From positions 124,001-188,000 of the forward strand of contig NZ_JARXVH010000006.1 of NCBI RefSeq assembly GCF_029892565.1: a stretch of 64,000 bases of DNA, read 5' to 3'. The position numbers and the translations under genes were made by a program. The notes beneath the pieces are model-generated. The model had not been told where the DNA came from and made no database searches. It saw only the letters and a program-made list of their open reading frames with translations. Shown here in pieces: positions 16,862 through 24,193 of the stretch; the first letter of the stretch is position 1; each line of letters opens with the position of its first letter. Source of the stretch: Streptomyces pseudovenezuelae. GTDB taxonomy: Bacteria > Actinomycetota > Actinomycetes > Streptomycetales > Streptomycetaceae.

Positions 16862-16919
16862 GCTGACCTGCGCGCGAACGAAGAGCCGCCGCTGACCTGC
16901 GCGCGAACGAAGAGCCGCC
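16862..16919. repeat. Two perfect 29-bp tandem repeats between soxR and the BKACE gene
   Basis: 16862-16890 and 16891-16919 are identical 29-bp units starting GCTGACCTGCGCG. A degenerate partial copy precedes them at about 16822-16850. They lie in the convergent intergenic space and continue the base composition of the soxR tail codons. This looks like recent tandem duplication of the 3' end region. Confidence 0.8.
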
Positions 16920-16939
16920 GCCGACCTCCTTTGCGGGCG

Positions 16940-17671
16940 CTACCGTCGCCCCGCGTGGTACTCGACCAGCCCCGCCGCCACCAACTCCGCGTTGGACCGC
17001 GCCCGTTCCCCGTCCGGCAGGACCAGCGTGTCCTCCAGGCCGATCCGGGTCGCGAGCCCCAGCCGGCCCGCCAGCCGCAGCACCGGCCAGGCGCCGCCGT
17101 CCTCGCCGTGCAGCAGCACCGGGCGGCCGTGCGCGGAACCGAGGTCGGCCAGCAGAGCGCGCGCCGAGGCCTCGGCCGTGTCCGCGTCGGTGTCCGTCAC
17201 CTCGGCGAGCACGCGCAACACCCTTGGGCCGAGCGGCGAGGCCGCGAACCGGGCGGCCGCGTCCGTGCCGGACCAGATGCCGGCCTCGACGCCCACGCCG
17301 AGGTCGAGCAGGGCGGCGGCGATCTCCTCCGCGCCCTCCTCGTGCCAGTTCACCGAGGCATGGTCGGGGAGGGCGGGCAGGGCGGCCCAACTCCGTATGC
17401 GGGCAAGCCGAGTCACCGGGTCCGGGTCCGCCCAGGCGCCCGTGGTCACGCCGACCGGCACCGACACGCGCCGGCGGATCGCCGCCAGCGTGGGCGCGAG
17501 CACCTTGGGCGACAGGGAGTCGCTGCCGCACGGGGTCTTGGGGTGGACGTGGACGTCCGTCGCTCCGACCACGACGGCCGACTCCGCGGCCTCGCCCATC
17601 GCTTCCGGCGACAGCGGCACACCGGCCCCGTCGGCGGCTCCCCGGGGCCCGTTCAGACACACCTGCACCAT
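16940..17671 (-). CDS. BKACE (DUF849) beta-keto acid cleavage enzyme
   Basis: This 243-residue protein has a TIM-barrel fold. Members condense a beta-keto acid with acetyl-CoA and release acetoacetate plus a new CoA ester; 3-keto-5-aminohexanoate cleavage is the founding reaction. Zinc-binding His41-x-His43 lies in TDVHVHPKT, after the opening QVCLNGPRGA strand. The barrel then carries GVTTGAW, SVNWHEEG and GIEAGIW-like strand ends and a late GLEDTLVLPDG block. It is somewhat shorter than the 270-300 residues common for the family. The start at 17671 precedes the conserved first strand; no strong ribosome-binding site is seen. The keto acid is unknown. Confidence 0.8.
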   Translation of the reverse strand: MVQVCLNGPRGAADGAGVPLSPEAMGEAAESAVVVGATDVHVHPKTPCGSDSLSPKVLAPTLAAIRRRVSVPVGVTTGAWADPDPVTRLARIRSWAALPALPDHASVNWHEEGAEEIAAALLDLGVGVEAGIWSGTDAAARFAASPLGPRVLRVLAEVTDTDADTAEASARALLADLGSAHGRPVLLHGEDGGAWPVLRLAGRLGLATRIGLEDTLVLPDGERARSNAELVAAGLVEYHAGRR

Positions 17672-17796
17672 GGCTCGATGGTGCCAGCCGCCAGTGACAA
17701 CCGACATGTGGCGGCACTCGGTAGCGGGACGGTTCGGTTCTCGTCGGTGATCGACTGTTTCGGGGGCGCGGCATCCCCGGCGCACCCCCGTCGAGC

Positions 17797-18402
17797 TCAG
17801 GCCGAGACGAGCAGCAGCCTTCCGCGCCTTGCGTCCGCCAGGGCCTCGGCTGTGAGCACGGGCCGTGGTACGAGGATTCCGCAGTGAGTGCAGACGGGAC
17901 CGGTCGAGGGTTCGTGGTCGAGGTCGTACTTCCAGGTCAGACGTGCTCCGCCGCACGCCGGGCAGCCGGCGCCGGGGTCGTGTTCCAGCGCGGAGATCAG
18001 CCGGCGCAGTACTTCGGCCAGCGGCTCACGGGGGTGGACCCGCGGGTCGTCGCACCACGCGACACCGAAACCTCCCCAGGTCAGTCGGTGCCAGTCGTCG
18101 ATACTGCCGGGACTGCGCAGTCCGTCGTGCTTCTCCTTGCGACGTCGCTCGGCGAAGTCGACCTCGTAGGCCAGCCAGACCGAACGCGCTTCTTCCAGTT
18201 CGTCCAGTGCGGCCACGAGCCGCACCGGGTCGGGGGAGCGGTCCTCGGGGCCGAACCCCGCCCGGGAGCACAAATGGTCCCAGGTCGCCCTGTGCCCGTA
18301 CGGAGCGAACCGCTCAAGGCACTTGCGAAGTGAGTAGCGCCGCAGTGCGAGATCGCTCCGCGGATCGCGGACCTGTCTCGCCAGACTCCGGAAACCTGCC
18401 AT
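17797..18402 (-). CDS. Unknown protein with C-terminal zinc ribbon
   Basis: This 201-residue protein is not recognised. The first 140 residues are mostly helical and rich in Arg, Leu and Trp. The C-terminal part has CPAC (about 147-150) and CTHC (about 171-174), a four-cysteine zinc ribbon. It has no signal peptide or membrane segment. GGAGGTG lies about 8 bases upstream of the ATG at 18402, so it is well translated. It is divergent from the penicillin-acylase gene with 221 bases between them. The ribbon suggests nucleic-acid or protein binding, but nothing else supports a role. Confidence 0.7.
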   Translation of the reverse strand: MAGFRSLARQVRDPRSDLALRRYSLRKCLERFAPYGHRATWDHLCSRAGFGPEDRSPDPVRLVAALDELEEARSVWLAYEVDFAERRRKEKHDGLRSPGSIDDWHRLTWGGFGVAWCDDPRVHPREPLAEVLRRLISALEHDPGAGCPACGGARLTWKYDLDHEPSTGPVCTHCGILVPRPVLTAEALADARRGRLLLVSA

Positions 18403-18623
18403 CGCCCTGCACCTCCGTCACACCTGCACCTGTACTTCGGTCACTTCGGCGTCGTCGTGGGGACGTCGCCGAATAGACGTATCGACACGCGATTTGGCTC
18501 CATCCGATTTCCGATGACCTCCATAAGCAGGCTCACCAACCAAAACTTGACGCATGTTCATCTTCTATCCCGGGGATACCGGCGGTAACGTCCCGGCTCA
18601 CCCCCCTGTCGGTAGGAGCTGCC

Positions 18624-21422
18624 ATGCCACGGCGTACCGCACCGAACGTGCTCGACAGACTGAGAACTCCCCGCAGATTCCCTGGGTTCCTGAAGACCGC
18701 TGCCGTATGCGCCCTGATCGCCGGACTTTTGTCCCCCCTTTCCCAAGTGGCGGCCGAGGCCGCAGACACGACCACCGCCCTCGCCGCCAACGACTACTGC
18801 GGCGGCCAGTGCTCCGACATCCTGCCGCCGGGCGAGAACGGCAACGCCACGCTCGCGCAGGTCCTCCTCAACCAGGCCTTCGGCATCCAGCCCGACCACG
18901 CCGAGGACCAGCTCGGGCCGTACGCCAACCTGGCCACCGGCTACTCCTCCCTCACCGACGCGAAGATCAACACCTTCTTCAACGACGCGTCGTTCGGTGT
19001 CGCTTCCGATCAAGTCGCCTCCACCGAGAGTCCCGCGGGCCGCACCGACGTGAAGATCGTCCGCGACAAGAAGGCGGGCGTTCCGCACATCACCGGTACC
19101 ACCAGATACGGCACCGAGTTCGGTGCCGGCTATGCGGCGGCCGAGGACCGGCTGTGGCTGATGGACGTCTTCCGGCACGTGGGCCGCGGCCAGCTGACCA
19201 CCTTCGCGGGCGGTGTGGCCTCCAATCAGGGCCTTGAGCAGGAGTTCTACCGCAACGCCCCGTACTCCGAGGCCGATCTGCAGGCGCAGATCGACAACGT
19301 CATCGCCACCAACGGGACCCGCGGCCAGCAGGCCCTCGACGACGCCAACGCCTATCTGGCCGGCATCAACTCCTACATCGACGCCTCCGACAGCGGCCGG
19401 TACTTCCCCGGTGAGTACGTGCTGACCGGGCACAAGGACTCGATCACCAACGCCGGCACCATCGACCACTTCAAGCTCACCGACCTGGTCGCGCTGGCCT
19501 CCGTCATCGGCACGCTGTTCGGCTCCGGCGGTGGCGGCGAGGTCAACAACGCGCTCTCGCTGCTCGCCGCCCAGTCCCAGTACGGCGTGGAGCAGGGCAC
19601 CAAGGTCTGGGAGTCCTTCCGCGAGCGCAACGACGCCGAGGCCGCCCTCACCATCCACGACGGTTCGAGCTTCCCGTACGGCACCAAGCCCACCACCGCC
19701 CAGGGCCAGGCCCTGCCCGACGCCGGCTCGGTCTCCACGGAACCGCTGATCTACGACGCCACGGGCACCGGGGCCAGCCAGAGCGCCTCGGCCGCGTCCG
19801 CCGCGGCGACCGCGACCGCCCTCAGTTCGGCGAAACGCGGGATGTCCAACGCCCTTGTCGTCAGCGGCAGTCACACCGCCAGCGGACATCCGGTCGCCGT
19901 CTTCGGCCCGCAGACCGGCTACTTCGCACCCCAACTGCTCATGCTCCAGGAGATCCAGGGCCCGGGCATCAGCGCCCGCGGCGCCTCCTTCGCGGGCCTG
20001 AGCATGTACGTCGAACTCGGCCGCGGCCAGGACTACTCGTGGTCCGCGACCACCTCCGGCCAGGACATCATCGACACCTACGCCGTCGAACTGTGCCAGG
20101 ACGACTACCACTACCTCTTCCACGGCACCTGCACGGCCATGGACAAGATCGAGCAGAAGAACGCCTGGAAGCCGACCACGGCCGACGGCACGGCGGCCGG
20201 CTCATACACGATGAGAGCCTGGAAAACCAAGTACGGGCCGGTGGAGTACAGAGCGACCGTCGGCGGCAAGAAGGTCGCCTACACCACTCTGCGCTCCTCC
20301 TACATGCACGAGGCCGACTCGATCATCGGCTTCCAGATGCTCAACGACCCGGACTACGTGAAGAGTCCGCAGACCTTCCAGAGCGCGACGCAGCACATCA
20401 ACTACACCTTCAACTGGTTCTACGCCGACTCCCAGCACACCGCGTACTACAACAGCGGCAACAACCCGGTGCGGGCGAGCGGCGTCGACACCGAGTTCCC
20501 GGTCTGGGCGCAGGCGTCCTACGACTGGCGGAACTGGAACCCGACCACCAACACCTCGGACTACACACCCGCCTCCCAGCACCCCAACTCCATCGACCAG
20601 GACTACTACATCTCCTGGAACAACAAACAGGCCCTCAACTACACGACCGCGAGCTGGGGCGACGGCTCGGTGCACCGCGGCAACCTGCTGGACGACCGGG
20701 TGAAGAAGCTGGTCGCGGCCGGCGGGGTGACCCGGACGTCGCTGGTGAAGGCGATGTCGGACGCGGCCCTCACCGACCTGCGCGCCGAGGACGTACTGCC
20801 GGACCTGCTGAAGGTCATCAACAGCAGTCCGGTCACCGACACCACGGCCGCCGCGGCCGTCGCCAAGCTCCAGACCTGGCTCACGGCGGGCGGCAAGCGC
20901 ACCGAGACCTCGGCGGGCTCGAAGACGTACGCCGACGCCGACGCCGTCCGGACCCTGGACGCCTGGTGGCCGCTGCTGGTGAAGGCAGAGTTCCAACCCG
21001 GCCTCGGCAGTGACCTGTACACCGCGTTCACCAACAACCTGTACATCGACGAGACCCCGTCGGCCGCTCACGGACCGACCGGGGCGCATGCCGGCAGCTC
21101 CTTCCAGTACGGCTGGTGGAGCTACGTCGACAAGGACATCCGGTCGGTGCTCGGACAGAGCGTGTCCGGGCCGCTGGCGCAGCAGTACTGCGGCGGCGGC
21201 AGCCTCAGCGCCTGCCGGGACATCCTGATCGGCACCCTGAAGACGGCGGCCGGCACCAGCGCGTCCACCGTCTACTCGGGCGACTCCCTGTGCTCGGCGG
21301 GCGACCAGTGGTGCGCCGACTCGATCGTCCAGCGCACCCTGGGCGGCATCAAGCACTACAACATCAGTTGGCAGAACCGGCCCACCTTCCAGCAGGTCGT
21401 GGAGTACACCTCGCACCGCTGA
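18624..21422 (+). CDS. Secreted penicillin-acylase-family Ntn hydrolase
   Basis: This 932-residue precursor matures in related enzymes by self-cleavage into alpha and beta chains that hydrolyse amide bonds (penicillins, acyl-homoserine lactones, lipopeptide side chains). Residues 1-47 form a signal peptide ending near AAEAAD. The alpha-chain region carries IVRDKKAGVPHI and GYAAAEDRLWLMD. The N-terminal nucleophile of the beta chain is Ser408 in GMSNALVVSG, followed by the family's HPVAVFGPQTGYF stretch. TAGGAG precedes the ATG. It is longer than penicillin G acylase (about 850). The substrate is open; acyl-homoserine lactone or lipopeptide deacylation is as likely as beta-lactams. Confidence 0.88.
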   Translation: MPRRTAPNVLDRLRTPRRFPGFLKTAAVCALIAGLLSPLSQVAAEAADTTTALAANDYCGGQCSDILPPGENGNATLAQVLLNQAFGIQPDHAEDQLGPYANLATGYSSLTDAKINTFFNDASFGVASDQVASTESPAGRTDVKIVRDKKAGVPHITGTTRYGTEFGAGYAAAEDRLWLMDVFRHVGRGQLTTFAGGVASNQGLEQEFYRNAPYSEADLQAQIDNVIATNGTRGQQALDDANAYLAGINSYIDASDSGRYFPGEYVLTGHKDSITNAGTIDHFKLTDLVALASVIGTLFGSGGGGEVNNALSLLAAQSQYGVEQGTKVWESFRERNDAEAALTIHDGSSFPYGTKPTTAQGQALPDAGSVSTEPLIYDATGTGASQSASAASAAATATALSSAKRGMSNALVVSGSHTASGHPVAVFGPQTGYFAPQLLMLQEIQGPGISARGASFAGLSMYVELGRGQDYSWSATTSGQDIIDTYAVELCQDDYHYLFHGTCTAMDKIEQKNAWKPTTADGTAAGSYTMRAWKTKYGPVEYRATVGGKKVAYTTLRSSYMHEADSIIGFQMLNDPDYVKSPQTFQSATQHINYTFNWFYADSQHTAYYNSGNNPVRASGVDTEFPVWAQASYDWRNWNPTTNTSDYTPASQHPNSIDQDYYISWNNKQALNYTTASWGDGSVHRGNLLDDRVKKLVAAGGVTRTSLVKAMSDAALTDLRAEDVLPDLLKVINSSPVTDTTAAAAVAKLQTWLTAGGKRTETSAGSKTYADADAVRTLDAWWPLLVKAEFQPGLGSDLYTAFTNNLYIDETPSAAHGPTGAHAGSSFQYGWWSYVDKDIRSVLGQSVSGPLAQQYCGGGSLSACRDILIGTLKTAAGTSASTVYSGDSLCSAGDQWCADSIVQRTLGGIKHYNISWQNRPTFQQVVEYTSHR

Positions 21423-21430
21423 TGCCCCAT

Positions 21431-21462
21431 GGCGGCGGGGTCACGCAATGCGCCCCGCCGCC
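21431..21462. terminator. Bidirectional terminator between the acylase and hydrolase genes
   Basis: GGCGGCGGGG (21431-21440) pairs perfectly with CCCCGCCGCC (21453-21462) around a 12-base loop. It starts 9 bases after the acylase stop and covers the last codons of the convergent hydrolase gene. The 10-bp pure GC stem should stop transcription from both sides. Confidence 0.65.
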
Positions 21463-22775
21463 AGTACCAGCCGGACCAGTTCGGGGTGCACGATGTCGCT
21501 GTGCGCCCCGGCCGGCGGGCCACCGCGCCTGACGACCGCCGCCGCGTCGACGTTCACGCACCCCGACGCGGCGAGCGGCCCGCGCAACGCCCCGGCGAGA
21601 TCCAGGAGTTGGGTGCCCGGCACGCCCTGCACCCCGTCATGGCCCATCGCCCCCCACTCGGCGCCGATCGTCCGCCCCAGATCGACGCCCGCGAACGCGT
21701 TGTTCTCGCGCGCCATCCGTGAGGCCAGCGGGTACATCGTGCTCAGTGCCTGGTCGAAGCGGGAGTAGCAGCACACCAGCGGTCCGTCGATCCGGTTCTG
21801 CCGCCCCTGCAACACCCCGCCCTTGTGCGGGTCCTGGGGCAGCCGCGCGGCGAACGCGTAGTGCGAGAAGGCCCCTTGGAGCAGCGTCACCGACTTCACC
21901 GTGCGCACCCCGTCCGGCAGCCCGCGCAGCGCGAAGGACACCAGCCTGCCGCCGAAGCTGTGCCCGACCAGATGCACCCGCACCTTGGGCGCCGCCTTGG
22001 CCAACTGCCCGACCACCGGCCCGAGTCCACGTTCGCCGACGGTCCCCGCGCGTCGCTTCATCGCGTAGTACGTCCCCTGCCGCAGCAGCTCCTTCGCCCC
22101 CTCCCAGGGGTTGGGCAGCGCGAACCCGGTGCTCTCGCCGCCCGCTTGGAGGTCGGTCAGTGCCTGCGCGAACTCGTCGCAGAGCGTCGCCGGGTCCTCG
22201 GCGAACAGCGCGGGCTCGCTCCGCGGGACGCCCTCCGCGAGGGTGTCCGCCGCGAACAGCGCCTGTGGGCCGTCCGGTACGACCTCGACCAGCAGCCGCA
22301 CCAGCCGCCCGAACTCGTCCAGTTCGCGCGCGGGCCGCTGGTCCAGCATCCGCGCGATCCGGTCGACCACCGTGGCCCGTCCCGGGAATGCCTCCAGCAG
22401 CGCGTGCCGGGTGTCCTTGTCGAGCGCCGGACCCGGCGCCGCCTCCGCCTCCGTGGCCACCACCGACTTCGGGAAGTCGGGGATCGGCTCGTCGCAGAAC
22501 CGCATCGACGGCCACACCACGCCCACGTACCCGATCTTCGCCTTGGGCGCGAACTCCCGGCAGGGCGCGAGGAATTGCTGGTACAGAGCGGTCGCGGTGG
22601 AGCGGTCGTTGTTCCAGCCGTGCGCGAAGACGAGCAGGTCCCGCACGCCCCGCCGGGCCACCTCGGTGAGCAGCCGGTCGCGCTCGGAGGTGTCGACGTC
22701 CCCGTTCGCGTCGAAGGTCAGCTCCCAGTACGGACTCACTCTCGTCGCCGCTTCGGCAGTTGTCGGTTGTGCCAT
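21441..22775 (-). CDS. Alpha/beta-hydrolase-fold protein
   Basis: This is a 444-residue protein. LLVFAHGWNNDRSTA (about residues 48-62) is the oxyanion-hole strand, and the nucleophile elbow is GHSFGGRLV (about residues 268-276). The candidate histidine is in the C-terminal GAHSDIVHPE. A helical insert of about 150 residues separates the first strand from the elbow. No signal peptide is present, so it should be cytoplasmic. It is not close to a lipase of known specificity. A 16-bp palindrome lies 30 bases upstream. The hydrolase fold is well supported; the substrate is unknown. Confidence 0.8.
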   Translation of the reverse strand: MAQPTTAEAATRVSPYWELTFDANGDVDTSERDRLLTEVARRGVRDLLVFAHGWNNDRSTATALYQQFLAPCREFAPKAKIGYVGVVWPSMRFCDEPIPDFPKSVVATEAEAAPGPALDKDTRHALLEAFPGRATVVDRIARMLDQRPARELDEFGRLVRLLVEVVPDGPQALFAADTLAEGVPRSEPALFAEDPATLCDEFAQALTDLQAGGESTGFALPNPWEGAKELLRQGTYYAMKRRAGTVGERGLGPVVGQLAKAAPKVRVHLVGHSFGGRLVSFALRGLPDGVRTVKSVTLLQGAFSHYAFAARLPQDPHKGGVLQGRQNRIDGPLVCCYSRFDQALSTMYPLASRMARENNAFAGVDLGRTIGAEWGAMGHDGVQGVPGTQLLDLAGALRGPLAASGCVNVDAAAVVRRGGPPAGAHSDIVHPELVRLVLAAGRIA

Positions 22776-22804
22776 GACTGTTCCCTTCGTCCCCCGTGGT
22801 GGTG

Positions 22805-22820
22805 CTATGTGGGCACATAG
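22805..22820. promoter_or_regulatory. Palindromic operator candidate upstream of the alpha/beta hydrolase
   Basis: CTATGTGGGCACATAG has perfect 7-bp arms around GG. It is 30 bases before the ATG at 22775, where a repressor would block the promoter. No regulator gene is adjacent, so the factor is unknown. Confidence 0.5.
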
Positions 22821-22856
22821 TCCTGCTACCGGGGAGGGATGGCCATAGACCGGGAC

Positions 22857-24107
22857 CTATCCGTAGAGAAGGTGTTCCTTTCGCATCCGCCGGAACGTGG
22901 CGAGCTCCTGCCGCCAGCCGCCCACCACCTCGTCGGTGCCCGCGCCGGCGTCGATCGCCGTGCGCACCTGGGCGGAGCCGGTGAGCTTGTCGATCCAGTT
23001 GTCCGAGCGCCAACCGAAGCCGCTCCACACCTTCTTGGCGGTCACCAGCAGCGCGATCCCGGTGCGTACGGGGTCGTACGCGGCCCGGTCGTGCACATGG
23101 ATCTGCACACCCCCGACGGTCTTTCCCTGGAACTTGGAGAAGGTCGGCGCGAAGTACGCCTCCCTGAAGTGCACGCCGGGCAGGGCGAGTTCACCGACCG
23201 CCGCGGCCCAGCGCCCGTCGACGCCCTCCGCGCCCAGCAGCTCGAAGGGACGGGTGGTGCCGCGTCCTTCGGAGAGGTTGGTGCCCTCGAACAGACACGT
23301 GCCCGAGTACACCAGGGCGGTGTCGGGCGTCGGCATGTTCGGGCTCGGCGGCACCCAGGGCAGCGCGGCGTCGTAGAACTCCGACCGCTTCCACCCCGTC
23401 ATCAGGACGGTCTCCAGCGGCACCGGGGCGGTCAGGAACTCCCCGTTGAACAGCCGCGCCAGCTCGGCCACCGTCATCCCGTGCGCCTGCGAGATCGGCT
23501 GCCGCCCGACGAAGGTCGCGAACTCCTTGTGCAGCACCGGCCCTTGGGCGGACCGCCCGGACACCGGGTTCGGCCGGTCCAGCACGACGAACCGCTTGCC
23601 GGCCAGCTGGGCGGCCTCCATGCAGTCGTAGAGCGTCCAGATGTACGTGTAGAAGCGGGCGCCGACGTCCTGGATGTCGAAGACGATGGTGTCGACGCCG
23701 GACGCGGTGAAGACGTCGGCGAGAGGCCGACCGCTCTTCAGGTACGTGTCGTAGACGGGGAGTCCGGTCGCGGGGTCGTCGTAGCGGCCCTCGGAGCCGC
23801 CGGCCTGGGCGGTGCCGCGGAAGCCGTGTTCGGGGCCGAAGACGGCGACCAGGTTCACCCGGGTGTCGGCGTGCATGACGTCGACGATGTGCCGGACGTC
23901 CCGGGTGACGCCGGTGGGGTTGGTGACGACGCCGACGTGCCGGCCGTCGAGCAGGGCGTAGCCGCTCGCGGCCAGGCGCTCGAAACCGGTGCGCAGTGGC
24001 CGACGGCTCGGGGCCGCCGAGGCCGGGGTCGTCGAGGCCGGGGGTGCCGAAGAGGTGAGTGCTGCAGCCGTGGTCGCCGCGAGAAGGGCTCGTCTGGAGG
24101 GGCGCAT
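22857..24107 (-). CDS. Tat-exported NamZ-type (DUF1343) exo-beta-N-acetylmuramidase
   Basis: This 416-residue protein belongs to the DUF1343 family; its characterised member NamZ removes N-acetylmuramic acid from peptidoglycan chain ends. The N-terminus MRPSRRALLAATTAAAL is a twin-arginine signal followed by a Ser/Pro/Ala linker to about residue 40. The catalytic-domain motifs GVVTNPTGV, VFGPEHGFRG, VFDIQDVGARFYTY and VLDRPNPVSG are all present. A TACGGT -10 box (minus strand, 24120-24115) ends 7 bases before the ATG at 24107, so a leaderless start is favoured over the GTG nine bases earlier. It probably acts in cell-wall turnover or muropeptide salvage outside the cell. Confidence 0.85.
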   Translation of the reverse strand: MRPSRRALLAATTAAALTSSAPPASTTPASAAPSRRPLRTGFERLAASGYALLDGRHVGVVTNPTGVTRDVRHIVDVMHADTRVNLVAVFGPEHGFRGTAQAGGSEGRYDDPATGLPVYDTYLKSGRPLADVFTASGVDTIVFDIQDVGARFYTYIWTLYDCMEAAQLAGKRFVVLDRPNPVSGRSAQGPVLHKEFATFVGRQPISQAHGMTVAELARLFNGEFLTAPVPLETVLMTGWKRSEFYDAALPWVPPSPNMPTPDTALVYSGTCLFEGTNLSEGRGTTRPFELLGAEGVDGRWAAAVGELALPGVHFREAYFAPTFSKFQGKTVGGVQIHVHDRAAYDPVRTGIALLVTAKKVWSGFGWRSDNWIDKLTGSAQVRTAIDAGAGTDEVVGGWRQELATFRRMRKEHLLYG

Positions 24108-24132
24108 GGGGTGCACCGTAGGGCCGTCGCGG

Positions 24133-24156
24133 GCGGCGGGGAAGCTTCCCCGCCGC
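24133..24156. terminator. Perfect hairpin terminator after the DUF4157 gene
   Basis: The 24-bp sequence is fully self-complementary: a 10-bp GC stem (GCGGCGGGGA/TCCCCGCCGC) closes a 4-base AGCT loop. It lies 38 bases downstream of the DUF4157 stop and before the NamZ promoter, insulating the two genes. Confidence 0.65.
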
Positions 24157-24193
24157 GGCAGATCGGCTCAGCAGGAGTCGACGGACAGGTCGT

